Notes: generated by a model not told the origin, from the sequence alone. Counted from the first letter of the stretch, positions 7,109-14,506 are shown. The stretch: 20,153 bases of DNA from Desulfobacteraceae bacterium 4572_89 (GCA_002085465.1 NBML01000044.1:1-20153); one strand, 5' to 3'. Made by a program: numbers and translations.

Positions 7109-8269
7109 TTAATTTAAATTTAATGCGCGCTGTTTTACTTTCATGAGATACAATACCAGGGGCCGGTATAATTGGTGGGTCCATTTTGCAAAGGGAACCT
7201 CAATTACCAGCATGGGCACTGCAATCATTAAATGAATAACATAAATGTAATAGGTACTCAACGGCATTCCTAAAAGCCGTGTAAAGTGGATTAAAATTCC
7301 CGTAAAGGTTGTCAGCCACAAAAGAATGAGAAATGCCCAGTCAGTTGAATGGGTTTTCATGTAGGGTCGGGCACTTTTTTTAAGTCTTCCGATCATGGCA
7401 TAGGTGGTGCCGTATAAAATGGCAAAGGTTGAATAGTATCCCAGCAAACGGATGGGATTATAGATGGAAAGAATTTCATCCCGTTGAAACCATCTGAGTC
7501 CCACAACAACCAGCAGAAATATGGTTGAATATCCGGTCATGATCAAAAGATGATTAATCCACAGGATTTTCTGCTGTTTATCTTCACAGGAGTTGAATTT
7601 TTTCTGGGTGGCAAAGTGGATTATAAACTCTTTTAACTCTTTATAATAATCATAAAGGGGTATCCCAAAAATAAGTATAGCCGGACTTTTATCCTTGTCA
7701 ATATGTTCTATATACTGACCGGCATTCCCCATGACCCCCTTTGCCAGGCGGAAGGCATTGGAAAGCAGGAAAAAGGACAGCACCCCAAGCATAATCAGGT
7801 CAAGAATCTCAATAACCGTATTGGGGGCAAAAACGTTGAGTGCCACTCTGTCTATCAGCATGGGTCCGTGAAAAAAGAAAAACCCCAGGCCTACCAGCAG
7901 GGCAACGACTATAATAGACATTATTTCAAAGATTTTGGAGGTGTAAAATAACCGGGATATTCCTGTCCAGTCATAGGTGGATGTCATATAGCGGCGCAGT
8001 CCCATCATCACTTCTCCGGGATCAGCATCCCTGGGACAGGTATCAGAGCAGTCACCGCAGTAATAGCACATCCATGGTTCCGGGCTCTGGGCAAGTTTGT
8101 CCGTAAGGCCCAGCTGAAGGTATCGGATCACTTTCCTTGGAAAAGGAGTATTCTCGGTTGACAGGGAGCAAACCGCGGTGCAGTTGCCACAATTAAAACA
8201 GGAAGTTGCGCTCTGGGCACCATATTCCCCCATTAATTTCATAATATCGGGATTCACCTTAGAACTCAT
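7109..8269 (-). CDS. qmoC: QmoC-like membrane subunit (HdrC ferredoxin domain fused to heme-b membrane domain)
   Basis: 386 residues. The N-terminal HdrC-like part has two complete cluster motifs, CFNCGNCTAVC (Cys24, 27, 30, 34) and CYYCGDCSDTCP (Cys68, 71, 74, 78). From about residue 110 there are roughly five to six membrane segments of the HdrE/NarI type, with histidines in or near them (His240, His328, His346, also His218) suited to heme b. This is the architecture of QmoC, which links cytoplasmic Hdr-type flavoproteins to menaquinone. Start: GGAGAA five bases before the ATG. It follows the small winged-helix gene by 19 bases. Neither aprA/aprB (the usual Qmo partners) nor hdrB is in this window, so this is probably a second, Qmo-like complex and not the APS-reductase one. 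The symbol indicates similarity, not proven function. Confidence 0.88.
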   Translation of the reverse strand: MSSKVNPDIMKLMGEYGAQSATSCFNCGNCTAVCSLSTENTPFPRKVIRYLQLGLTDKLAQSPEPWMCYYCGDCSDTCPRDADPGEVMMGLRRYMTSTYDWTGISRLFYTSKIFEIMSIIVVALLVGLGFFFFHGPMLIDRVALNVFAPNTVIEILDLIMLGVLSFFLLSNAFRLAKGVMGNAGQYIEHIDKDKSPAILIFGIPLYDYYKELKEFIIHFATQKKFNSCEDKQQKILWINHLLIMTGYSTIFLLVVVGLRWFQRDEILSIYNPIRLLGYYSTFAILYGTTYAMIGRLKKSARPYMKTHSTDWAFLILLWLTTFTGILIHFTRLLGMPLSTYYIYVIHLMIAVPMLVIEVPFAKWTHQLYRPLVLYLMKVKQRALNLN

Positions 8270-8288
8270 AAGTGTTCTCCATTTTTAT

Positions 8289-8576
8289 CTAATCTGTTGA
8301 AGACAGTTGGTATTTGTAATAATCGCCGTCTTTTTCTTTTTCAACGGCCATGCCGAATTTTTTAAGACCTGAGACATATACCAGGACCTTTGAGGCCGGC
8401 TCTTTTATCTCAAGGGCAATCTGGGGGATTGTCATTGCCTGGTCCTTAATCTGTGCTTTTATTTTTTTAAATAATTTATTGTTTGTTTTTATTTTTTCTC
8501 TTGCGTTTTCAATATAAGCGGCCCTTTCCTGGCGCAGGGCCTTGAGTTTTTCTTTGTCGTTGTTTTTCTTTTCCAT
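8289..8576 (-). CDS. Small basic protein with winged-helix-like C-terminus
   Basis: 95 residues from the ATG at 8576. I prefer this start over the ATG at 8612, because AAGGAG sits nine bases upstream and the longer form would overlap the hdrA end without a ribosome site. Residues 1-45 are very Lys/Glu rich and probably form a long helix. Residues 48-92 (MTIPQIALEIKEPASKVLVY, then a GLKKFGMAVEKEKDGDYYKY stretch) look like a winged helix-turn-helix with a terminal YxY strand. It lies between hdrA-like and qmoC-like genes, with 13- and 19-base spacers, so it is made along with the complex. It could bind DNA, but a place inside a redox operon also suits an assembly or structural subunit. No catalytic residues were seen. 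Confidence 0.75.
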   Translation of the reverse strand: MEKKNNDKEKLKALRQERAAYIENAREKIKTNNKLFKKIKAQIKDQAMTIPQIALEIKEPASKVLVYVSGLKKFGMAVEKEKDGDYYKYQLSSTD

Positions 8577-8589
8577 GAGCAATATCTCC

Positions 8590-10485
8590 TTATGCGGCAA
8601 GGATGGCATCAACCATTTTGACGTATTCTTTTAAAGACCATCCCTTTACATCAATTGCATTTTCAGGGCAGACAGCTGTACAGATGCCACAACCCGTACA
8701 AAGAGCAGGGTTGACTTCTGCAGTTGTTTCAATGGTAATGGCATTATTTACAGGACAGACTTTGATACATTCGCCATGTCCCTTGCAAAGATCAGGGTTG
8801 ACCTGGGCCACAAAGGGATCCAGCTCAACAAAGCCCTTGCCTAGAAGGGCTGCTGTCTTGACAGATGCAGCCTGGGCTGCAGCACAGGCCTCGGTGATAT
8901 CCATGGGAGCCTGGCATGTCCCGGCCAGGAGAATTCCTGTGTTGGCAACTTCCACTGGTCTCAGCTTGGGATGTACCTCCTGTAAAAATTTATCTGCACC
9001 AACGGGAAGTTTCATCATTTCCACCATACTGGTAATGGTGTTGGGAACCATGCCCGTTGCCAGTACAACCAGATCCACATCTGTTTCAAGCTCTTCATTA
9101 AAGGTTAATACATCTTTAACTTTTATATTTATGGGGAACCTGCCATCAGTATTGGCTGTGATTTCAGGCTGGGAGTCTGGCTCGTACCTGAAAAACAGTA
9201 TTCCTTTTTCAGAAGCATCGTCATAGATGTCTTCCTGGAATCGTCCATAGGTCCTGATATCCCTGTAATAATCAAATACATCTGTATTGGGGCAGGTTCT
9301 TTTTATTCGACCTGCGGCCTGAAGAGTTGCTGTACAGCATGTCCGGGAACAGTATTCATTGAGGCTGCCATCCTCAGCAGGTTTATGGATACCCGGGATC
9401 TGGCGGCTTCCAACACAATGAATAAAGGCTATTCTGTTGATTTTGCGATTATTAAGGTAGAGGATTCCATCCTTTGTTTCAGCATGTTTATAATCAAGAA
9501 TAAATTGCTGAAGAGTGGTCACGCCCTCCAGATCATTGAATCCGAATTCACCTTTGGCAGGTGTATAGGTGTCAAAACCTGTTGCCATTATGATGGCACC
9601 TGTTTTTATGGATATTTCTGTTGATTCTTTTTGTGTGTCTTTGATAAACACACCCAGGCCTTCAACAAACTGGCCATGGGATTTTCCCCCGGCTTCAAAG
9701 GGTGTTTTTGTGATTGTATATTCAAAATTACCAATATAGCCATTAAATGAACTCATTTCAGCATTGGTGTGAATCTCAATGCTTTCTTCCTTTGAGATGG
9801 CTGTAAAAAGTTCGTAAATCAGGTCTTTGGCAGACTCAAGAGATGGATGGAGCTGGTCAAGTTTAGCTGCCTGGCCTCCTATAAACGGTGATTTTTCAAT
9901 AATTGCCACTGAAAAGCCCTGCTTTACCAGATCAATACTGGCCCGCATGCCGGCAATGCCTCCGCCTACAATGGTGACATGCCTCTTTGCCTCCACCCGG
10001 ATGGGGTCCAGGGGTTCAAGTCCCTTGGCCTTTTCTATGGCTGCTTCCACAAGGACACTGGCCTTGCTGGTGGCAGGATCACCATCATGAACCCAGGAGA
10101 CCTGTTCCCTGATATTGGCATGTTCATAAAGGTAGGGATTCATCTCAGCTCTTTTGATGGCACCCCTGAAAGTTGTTTCATGGAGGCTGGGAGCACAGGA
10201 TGCAACAACCACACGATTAATTGCCCCGCTTTTAATATCTTTTTCAATCAATTCCTGACCTGGATCAGAACACATGAACGAATTGGTGTGAACTTTACAG
10301 ACGCCGGGCAGATTTTTTATGTTTTCTGCAACTTTTTCAACATCTACATGATCGGAAATATTACCACCGCAGTGACAGATATACACACCTACTTTTTCAC
10401 TGGTATCTGTATCAGCGGCACTGGCATCCGCTATATCATCCCCGGACGGCATATCCTTTTGCTCTAGTTCATTATCGTTACTCAT
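8590..10485 (-). CDS. hdrA: HdrA-like flavoprotein with N-terminal Cys domain and C-terminal ferredoxin domain
   Basis: 631 residues. After an acidic 30-residue extension comes the HdrA N-terminal domain (VYICHCGGNI with Cys37/Cys39, Cys72, VVVASCAPS with Cys97, ANIREQVSWVH). The thioredoxin-reductase-like FAD domain starts at TIVGGGIAGM (171-180) and includes FIHCVGSR and YCSRTCC. Two ferredoxin motifs lie at the C-terminus: CKGHGECIKVCP (567-578), where the second Cys is His570, and an intact CTGCGICTAVCP (596-607). The ferredoxin domain usually inserted in the middle of HdrA, and the TLDCSxC motif before it, are missing; residues 211-220 read QLHPSLESAK in their place. HdrA proteins move electrons between flavin and Fe-S partners and can bifurcate. 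21 bases follow the qmoA-like gene. Closest in role to QmoB, but without QmoB's fused MvhD part, which is a separate gene here. Confidence 0.9.
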   Translation of the reverse strand: MSNDNELEQKDMPSGDDIADASAADTDTSEKVGVYICHCGGNISDHVDVEKVAENIKNLPGVCKVHTNSFMCSDPGQELIEKDIKSGAINRVVVASCAPSLHETTFRGAIKRAEMNPYLYEHANIREQVSWVHDGDPATSKASVLVEAAIEKAKGLEPLDPIRVEAKRHVTIVGGGIAGMRASIDLVKQGFSVAIIEKSPFIGGQAAKLDQLHPSLESAKDLIYELFTAISKEESIEIHTNAEMSSFNGYIGNFEYTITKTPFEAGGKSHGQFVEGLGVFIKDTQKESTEISIKTGAIIMATGFDTYTPAKGEFGFNDLEGVTTLQQFILDYKHAETKDGILYLNNRKINRIAFIHCVGSRQIPGIHKPAEDGSLNEYCSRTCCTATLQAAGRIKRTCPNTDVFDYYRDIRTYGRFQEDIYDDASEKGILFFRYEPDSQPEITANTDGRFPINIKVKDVLTFNEELETDVDLVVLATGMVPNTITSMVEMMKLPVGADKFLQEVHPKLRPVEVANTGILLAGTCQAPMDITEACAAAQAASVKTAALLGKGFVELDPFVAQVNPDLCKGHGECIKVCPVNNAITIETTAEVNPALCTGCGICTAVCPENAIDVKGWSLKEYVKMVDAILAA

Positions 10486-10506
10486 AATAGGATCTCGCTC
10501 TAATTA

Positions 10507-11799
10507 TTAATGATGGTTTTTCATATAGTTTGATGCTTCCATGGCAGCAGCGCCGGATTCGCAGATGGTATCAACAATATCTTTTGGCCCGGAAGCAACC
10601 CCGGCGGTAAATACCCCCTCAAGACTGGTGATAGTGGGTGCAATTTTTGGCATTTTGCATTGGATAAAGGCATCAGAATCCTTGGAAATATCACAGATGC
10701 CGGCTGGGTCCCATTCAGGAACAATGCCAAGGGAGAGAATAACCAGATCATGTTCCCTTGTGGCAAGCCTTCCATCCTCTTCCTGGGCTTCATATTTCAG
10801 TGAGACTGCCTGGTCTTCGCCCTCTTCAATGGATGCAATTTTTCCTTTTACAAATTCAATGCCCATGGCTTTTGCATTCTGGTAAAATTGTTCATATCCT
10901 TTTCCAAAGGCCCTGATATCCATATAATAAATGGTCAGGTCAGCCAGGGGAAGGGAGCCGGAAAGGAGCATGCATTGTTTGATGGCATACATGCAGCAAA
11001 CCCTTGAACAATAGGAAATACCCAGGGATTTATCCCTGGACCCGGCACATTGTACAAAGGCGATGGACTCTGGTTCTTTTCCGTCCGACGGACGGAGAGC
11101 CCTCATGTACGGGCCATGGGGTGCCAGGATTCTTTCCATTTGAAGGGAGGTGATAACATTTTCAATTTTGCCCTGGCCGTACTCTTTTTTCTGATCCACG
11201 GATGACAGGTTGAATCCTGTTGTCACAACGGCTGTTTTTGCTTCCAGGGTGAAATCTTCAGGTTTCTGAAAGTAATCAATGGCATCTGTGGGGCAGACTT
11301 TTGCACATTTGCCGCACAGGGTGCAGTTTTCAACATCAATCAGAGCCAATTGGGGAATGGCATTGGAAAATGGGATATAGACAGATTTTCTCAGGGTAAG
11401 GTTGCCCTGTTCTTCATCAGGCACATAAACCGGACAATTGTATTCACACTGGCGGCAGCCAATGCATTTGTCAGGGTCAACATATCTTGGCTGCTGTGTA
11501 ACGGAAGCGCTAACTTTATTAGTTCCCTGGCGGTCAAGTGAATTAAGTGTACAAAAGGTAAACAGGGTAATATTATCATGATGCGCCGCAGCAGACATTT
11601 TCGGCGTTGTAATACAGCTTGCACAGTCAAGAGTTGGAAACACTTTGGCAAGACGGATCATTTTCCCGCCAATGGTGGCATCCTTTTCAACGATTGCGAC
11701 TTTAAATCCCTGATCGCCAAGGTCTAGAGCCGTTTGTAAGCCTGCAATTCCCCCACCAACGACGATGGTATCAAATACTTGCTTTTTTTCTAAGTTCAT
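10507..11799 (-). CDS. qmoA: QmoA-like HdrA-type FAD/Fe-S protein
   Basis: 430 residues. FAD-binding VVGGGIAGLQ (residues 13-22), the HdrA motif FPTLDCASCITTPKM (Cys59, Cys62), then an inserted double ferredoxin domain with CIGCRQCEYNCP (112-123) and CTLCGKCAKVCP (159-170), followed by the conserved FVQCAGSRD and YCSRVCC segments and a final FAD contact region near GVFTAGVASGPKDI. It lacks both the N-terminal domain and the C-terminal ferredoxins of a full HdrA, which the neighbouring hdrA-like gene supplies. QmoA is the nearest characterised relative; in the Qmo complex such subunits relay electrons between the membrane subunit and a soluble reductase. Start: GAGGC five bases before the ATG. 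It is third in the operon, 51 bases after mvhD-like. Confidence 0.88.
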   Translation of the reverse strand: MNLEKKQVFDTIVVGGGIAGLQTALDLGDQGFKVAIVEKDATIGGKMIRLAKVFPTLDCASCITTPKMSAAAHHDNITLFTFCTLNSLDRQGTNKVSASVTQQPRYVDPDKCIGCRQCEYNCPVYVPDEEQGNLTLRKSVYIPFSNAIPQLALIDVENCTLCGKCAKVCPTDAIDYFQKPEDFTLEAKTAVVTTGFNLSSVDQKKEYGQGKIENVITSLQMERILAPHGPYMRALRPSDGKEPESIAFVQCAGSRDKSLGISYCSRVCCMYAIKQCMLLSGSLPLADLTIYYMDIRAFGKGYEQFYQNAKAMGIEFVKGKIASIEEGEDQAVSLKYEAQEEDGRLATREHDLVILSLGIVPEWDPAGICDISKDSDAFIQCKMPKIAPTITSLEGVFTAGVASGPKDIVDTICESGAAAMEASNYMKNHH

Positions 11800-11850
11800 A
11801 CGTTGCCTCGTATATTTTAGGACGGAATTTAATTGGGTTTTATAAGCAGT

Positions 11851-12276
11851 TTAGCTTTCAGTTAAAACAGGGGGGCCCAGCTCTTGAACAAGTGTATTCA
11901 TCATATTAATTTCATTGAGGAATGCCCTGTTGCAAACCGTACAGATGGATGTCAGACGCAGCCGTTTAATATCGATATTTTTTTCTTTCATGAGCTTGTA
12001 GACATTGTCCAGCCGTTTTGCCAGGGCATGATATGCTCCTTCATAGGGGCATTCCTCTCCGCAGGACATGATGATAATACCGGCACACCCTTTTCTGAAA
12101 CAGTCTATATAGAACTCTTCAGGAAACAGGACAGGTGCCCTGACCCTTAAGATATAGGTGTTGGCAGGATAGGAAGAATGGGCCTGCCCCACAGAGTTGG
12201 CGCCGGGATAGGCACAGGCTTCTGTGGCAAGGATGATAATCTTCGGTTGATTCGTCTCTTTGTCCTGATTGGCCAT
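11851..12276 (-). CDS. mvhD: MvhD-like protein (methyl-viologen hydrogenase delta subunit family)
   Basis: 141 residues of the MvhD/FrhD family, recognised by YPANTYILRVRAPVLFPEEF, the DCFRKGCAGIIIMSCGEECPYEGAYHALAKR block (Cys59, 64, 72, 76) and the LRLTSICTVCNRAF end (Cys112, Cys115). MvhD carries a [2Fe-2S] cluster and passes electrons to HdrA. Compared with what I remember of the family, the N-terminal CxxC-type motif keeps only Cys21 (TEACAYPGAN) and the Cys after 'RV' is replaced (RVRAPV), while Cys112/115 are extra, so the cluster ligands may differ. In QmoB this domain is fused to HdrA; here it is free. Start: GGGGATTATCCC directly before the ATG is a modest ribosome site. 11 bases after tusA. 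Confidence 0.85.
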   Translation of the reverse strand: MANQDKETNQPKIIILATEACAYPGANSVGQAHSSYPANTYILRVRAPVLFPEEFYIDCFRKGCAGIIIMSCGEECPYEGAYHALAKRLDNVYKLMKEKNIDIKRLRLTSICTVCNRAFLNEINMMNTLVQELGPPVLTES

Positions 12277-12287
12277 GGGATAATCCC

Positions 12288-12536
12288 CTATTTTTTTCGA
12301 ATTACAAAATGCCTGTCATAACCGTCAGCTTCCAGAAAACCAAGGTAATCATGTCCTACCTTTCCTGCCCATGCAGGAATATCATTTCTGGTTCCAGCAT
12401 CATTGGAAAGAATTTCAAGGGTCTGGCCTACCTGGACTTTGCCAATGCCTTTTTTTGCTTCAAGTAAGGGTCCGGGACATGCACTGCCTCTTGCGTCAAC
12501 CTGATCTGATGATTCTATTGAATTTAAATCTGTCAT
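12288..12536 (-). CDS. tusA: TusA-family sulfur carrier
   Basis: 82 residues with the family signature DARGSACPGPLLEAKKG: Cys20 in CPGP is the residue that carries the persulfide. The rest follows the small alpha/beta sandwich, ending DRHFVIRKK. TusA proteins hand sulfane sulfur from a desulfurase or rhodanese to an acceptor. In Hdr-like (sHdr) sulfur-oxidation operons of other bacteria TusA is encoded beside Hdr subunits and DsrE proteins, a setting comparable to this one. It is the first gene of the operon, with AAGGAG about five bases before the ATG and a sigma-54-type promoter 72 bases upstream. Whether it carries sulfur to the complex or has a structural or regulatory role is open. Confidence 0.92.
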   Translation of the reverse strand: MTDLNSIESSDQVDARGSACPGPLLEAKKGIGKVQVGQTLEILSNDAGTRNDIPAWAGKVGHDYLGFLEADGYDRHFVIRKK

Positions 12537-12607
12537 TGTATTCTCCTTTTATTTATATGGCATCCTAGGAACTAAGATGCAGTGTTAATTTTCCATCAAG
12601 TGCCAAG

Positions 12608-12623
12608 AGCAAGGTTAATGCCA
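12608..12623 (-). promoter_or_regulatory. Sigma-54 (-24/-12) promoter of the tusA-metF operon
   Basis: The minus strand reads TGGCATTAACCTTGCT: GG and GC are exactly 10 bases apart and TGGCA and TTGC match the consensus TGGCACG-N4-TTGCW, differing only at the two bases after TGGCA. Transcription would begin near 12597, leaving a leader of about 60 bases before tusA. The neighbouring gene on the upstream side encodes a sigma-54 activator. Confidence 0.8.
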
Positions 12624-12684
12624 GAATTGGAAAAATCAAAAATGCAATCATGTAAATTGTCCATGATGCCTGTCAGGCTCTGGG

Positions 12685-12948
12685 TTTTACTCTTTAAAGT
12701 ATGTAAAACATAAGAGCAAGGGCTTGTTTGAAAATTGTCAATACTTAGAATAGTAACGTTATGGTTGCGCTACTTGTTTGGGTTCAGCGTTACTTTAAAT
12801 GGAGTAAAAATGTTTGTTTTTTTTAAAATTTTTTTGAAACTACTATGAAATAAGGAAGTAAAAAAAAATACTCATAAAATATCAGGTTGGCACCAAGTAT
12901 GCATTGTCCACATTTCAGGTATCAGATAAAAAGTAAAATCATTTACTT
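12685..12948. promoter_or_regulatory. Cluster of TTTACT/AGTAAA dyads: candidate activator sites
   Basis: Four inverted repeats with related half-sites lie 60-340 bases upstream of the -24/-12 promoter: TTTTAC (12685-12690) / GTAAAA (12703-12708); TTACT (12790-12794) / AGTAA (12803-12807); AGTA (12857-12860) / TACT (12869-12872); and the best, AAGTAAAATCATTTACTT (12931-12948), two perfect 7-base arms around 4 bases. The distance suits enhancer sites of a sigma-54 activator. The region is AT-rich, so weaker members may be chance. The rest of 12624-12981 has no gene. Confidence 0.45.
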
Positions 12949-12981
12949 ACCTCCATAATCTGATTAACCACCTCACCGTCT

Positions 12982-13019
12982 TCCGGGGCAGCTTATATAC
13001 CGCCAGTAGCTGCCCCGGA
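12982..13019. terminator. Strong GC-rich hairpin after the sigma-54 activator gene
   Basis: Perfect 12-base arms TCCGGGGCAGCT (12982-12993) and AGCTGCCCCGGA (13008-13019), loop 14 bases. It lies 40 bases after the stop of the minus-strand regulator, as expected for a terminator separating it from the operon, but no T-run follows on the minus strand. On the + strand it is followed by TCCTTCCTTTTC. Confidence 0.55.
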
Positions 13020-13058
13020 TCCTTCCTTTTCAGTTTCAAGCTCACAGGTCGGAAAAAA

Positions 13059-14483
13059 TCAAGGCTGAAGAGGTATGTTCCATTTTTTCATATATTTCCA
13101 GATAGAAGCTCTGCTCAAACCTGAACGTCTGGCAACTTCGGCTTTATTCCAATCATGGTCCTGGAGCAGGGCAATGAGTCTTTCTTTGGTCAAGGGTGGA
13201 AAATCCTGATCTGGTTTTTTCAAATTTGATTTTTTCTGGGCTGGTTTTTTATCCTGGTCTTCAAAAGGCCAGGTAATTGTATCTGGTTCCCTGATTTCAA
13301 TGGGAAGGTCGTTCAACTCAATCTGTCTGTTGGAACATAAAACAAAGGCATGTTCAATGGCATTTGCCAACTCCCTTATGTTTCCGGGCCAGGAATATTC
13401 CATAAAGGTCTTTAATACAGGTTGTGCAGTCCCGGTTACTTTATTGGTTGATTTTTCATTATTTACTTTAATAAAATGGTTAACCAGAAGGGGTATGTCT
13501 TCTTTCCTGTTTCTCAGGGGGGGTAGAAAAATTGGAAAAACTTTAAGGCGGTAATAAAGATCTTCTCGAAAAAAGCCGGTATCTACAAGGGATTTGAGAT
13601 CTTTGTTTGTGGCAGTGATTATTCGGATATCAATTTTCCGGCTTCTGGATTCGCCCACCCGTTCAATCTCTTTCTGCTGGAGCACCCGCAGAAGTTTTAC
13701 CTGGATATAAGGAGTAATTTCCCCTATTTCATCTAAAAATATGGTGCCCCCGTTGGCCTGTTCAAAACGTCCGATACGTTCTTTGCTGGCACCGGTAAAG
13801 GCGCCCTTCACGTGGCCGAATAGTTCGCTTTCAAGCAGGGATTCTGAAAGGGCGCTGCAGTTTATGGTGATTAAAGGTTTGTCCCTTCGTTCTCCAATGG
13901 AATGAATTGCCCCTGCCACCAGTTCTTTTCCTGTCCCGCTTTCCCCCTGGATGAGTATGGTTGCATCGGATGCTGCAGAGGCTTTTATAAATGTAAAGAC
14001 ATTCTGCATCACCTGGCTTTTGGCAATAATACCCCCCAGGCGATTTAATTCCCCCAGACGTCGGGTGGCCTCTTCCATTTTTAATCTGGCATTTTTAATT
14101 TCTGTTAAATCGGTAACAGATTCAACAATGCCAATGATTTTATTTTCCTGGTTTTTTATTACCCTGGTATTTTTTGTTACAGAGAGGACATGTCCTTTCT
14201 TATGGCTTAATAAACATTCAATGGGTTCTATTTTTCCATGTTCCAGAATACCACAATCTTTTATTCCCGAAGGGCAGTCCTTATCAAAGCATTGATTAAA
14301 TTTCAGGATTTTACAGGTTTGTCCTTTTATTTCATGGGATGAGTACCCTGTGATTTTTTCCATGGCTGGATTCCAGGCAATGATTTTCCCCTGGGTATCA
14401 AGGATAAAAATTCCATTGCCAATGGATTTCAATAATGATTTTAAAAAAGTATTATTCTGTATTTCATATTCTATGTTTTTCAT
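13059..14483 (-). CDS. Sigma-54-dependent transcription activator, PAS(Cys)-AAA+-Fis
   Basis: 474 residues. An N-terminal PAS domain (about 12-130) contains an unusual cysteine set, Cys57, Cys65, Cys70, Cys77 and Cys90, which could hold a metal, Fe-S centre or thiol switch. The AAA+ domain has GESGTGKE (180-187, Walker A), GAFTGA (227-232, the loop that touches sigma-54) and TIFLDEIGE (247-255, Walker B). The C-terminal Fis-type helix-turn-helix spans about 445-466 (KAEVARRSGLSRASIWKYMK). No receiver domain, so control is by the PAS sensor and not by phosphorylation. Start: AGAGG eight bases before the ATG. Its position next to a -24/-12 promoter and dyad sites makes the tusA-metF operon the likely target; a redox or thiol signal is inferred from the cysteines. 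Confidence 0.93.
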   Translation of the reverse strand: MKNIEYEIQNNTFLKSLLKSIGNGIFILDTQGKIIAWNPAMEKITGYSSHEIKGQTCKILKFNQCFDKDCPSGIKDCGILEHGKIEPIECLLSHKKGHVLSVTKNTRVIKNQENKIIGIVESVTDLTEIKNARLKMEEATRRLGELNRLGGIIAKSQVMQNVFTFIKASAASDATILIQGESGTGKELVAGAIHSIGERRDKPLITINCSALSESLLESELFGHVKGAFTGASKERIGRFEQANGGTIFLDEIGEITPYIQVKLLRVLQQKEIERVGESRSRKIDIRIITATNKDLKSLVDTGFFREDLYYRLKVFPIFLPPLRNRKEDIPLLVNHFIKVNNEKSTNKVTGTAQPVLKTFMEYSWPGNIRELANAIEHAFVLCSNRQIELNDLPIEIREPDTITWPFEDQDKKPAQKKSNLKKPDQDFPPLTKERLIALLQDHDWNKAEVARRSGLSRASIWKYMKKWNIPLQP

Positions 14484-14506
14484 GGAAGAATCCTCTGGAC
14501 TGCTGC

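Noticed and set aside
8603..9226. 207-codon + strand ORF opposite the hdrA-like gene
   Set aside because: Low-complexity Ser/Thr/Pro-rich shadow of the hdrA coding strand; the minus-strand frame carries clear ferredoxin motifs.
7109..11799. Calling this the standard APS-reductase QmoABC locus
   Set aside because: No aprA, aprB or sat in the window, MvhD is not fused to the second HdrA, and the operon includes metV-metF; a Qmo-like paralogue fits better.
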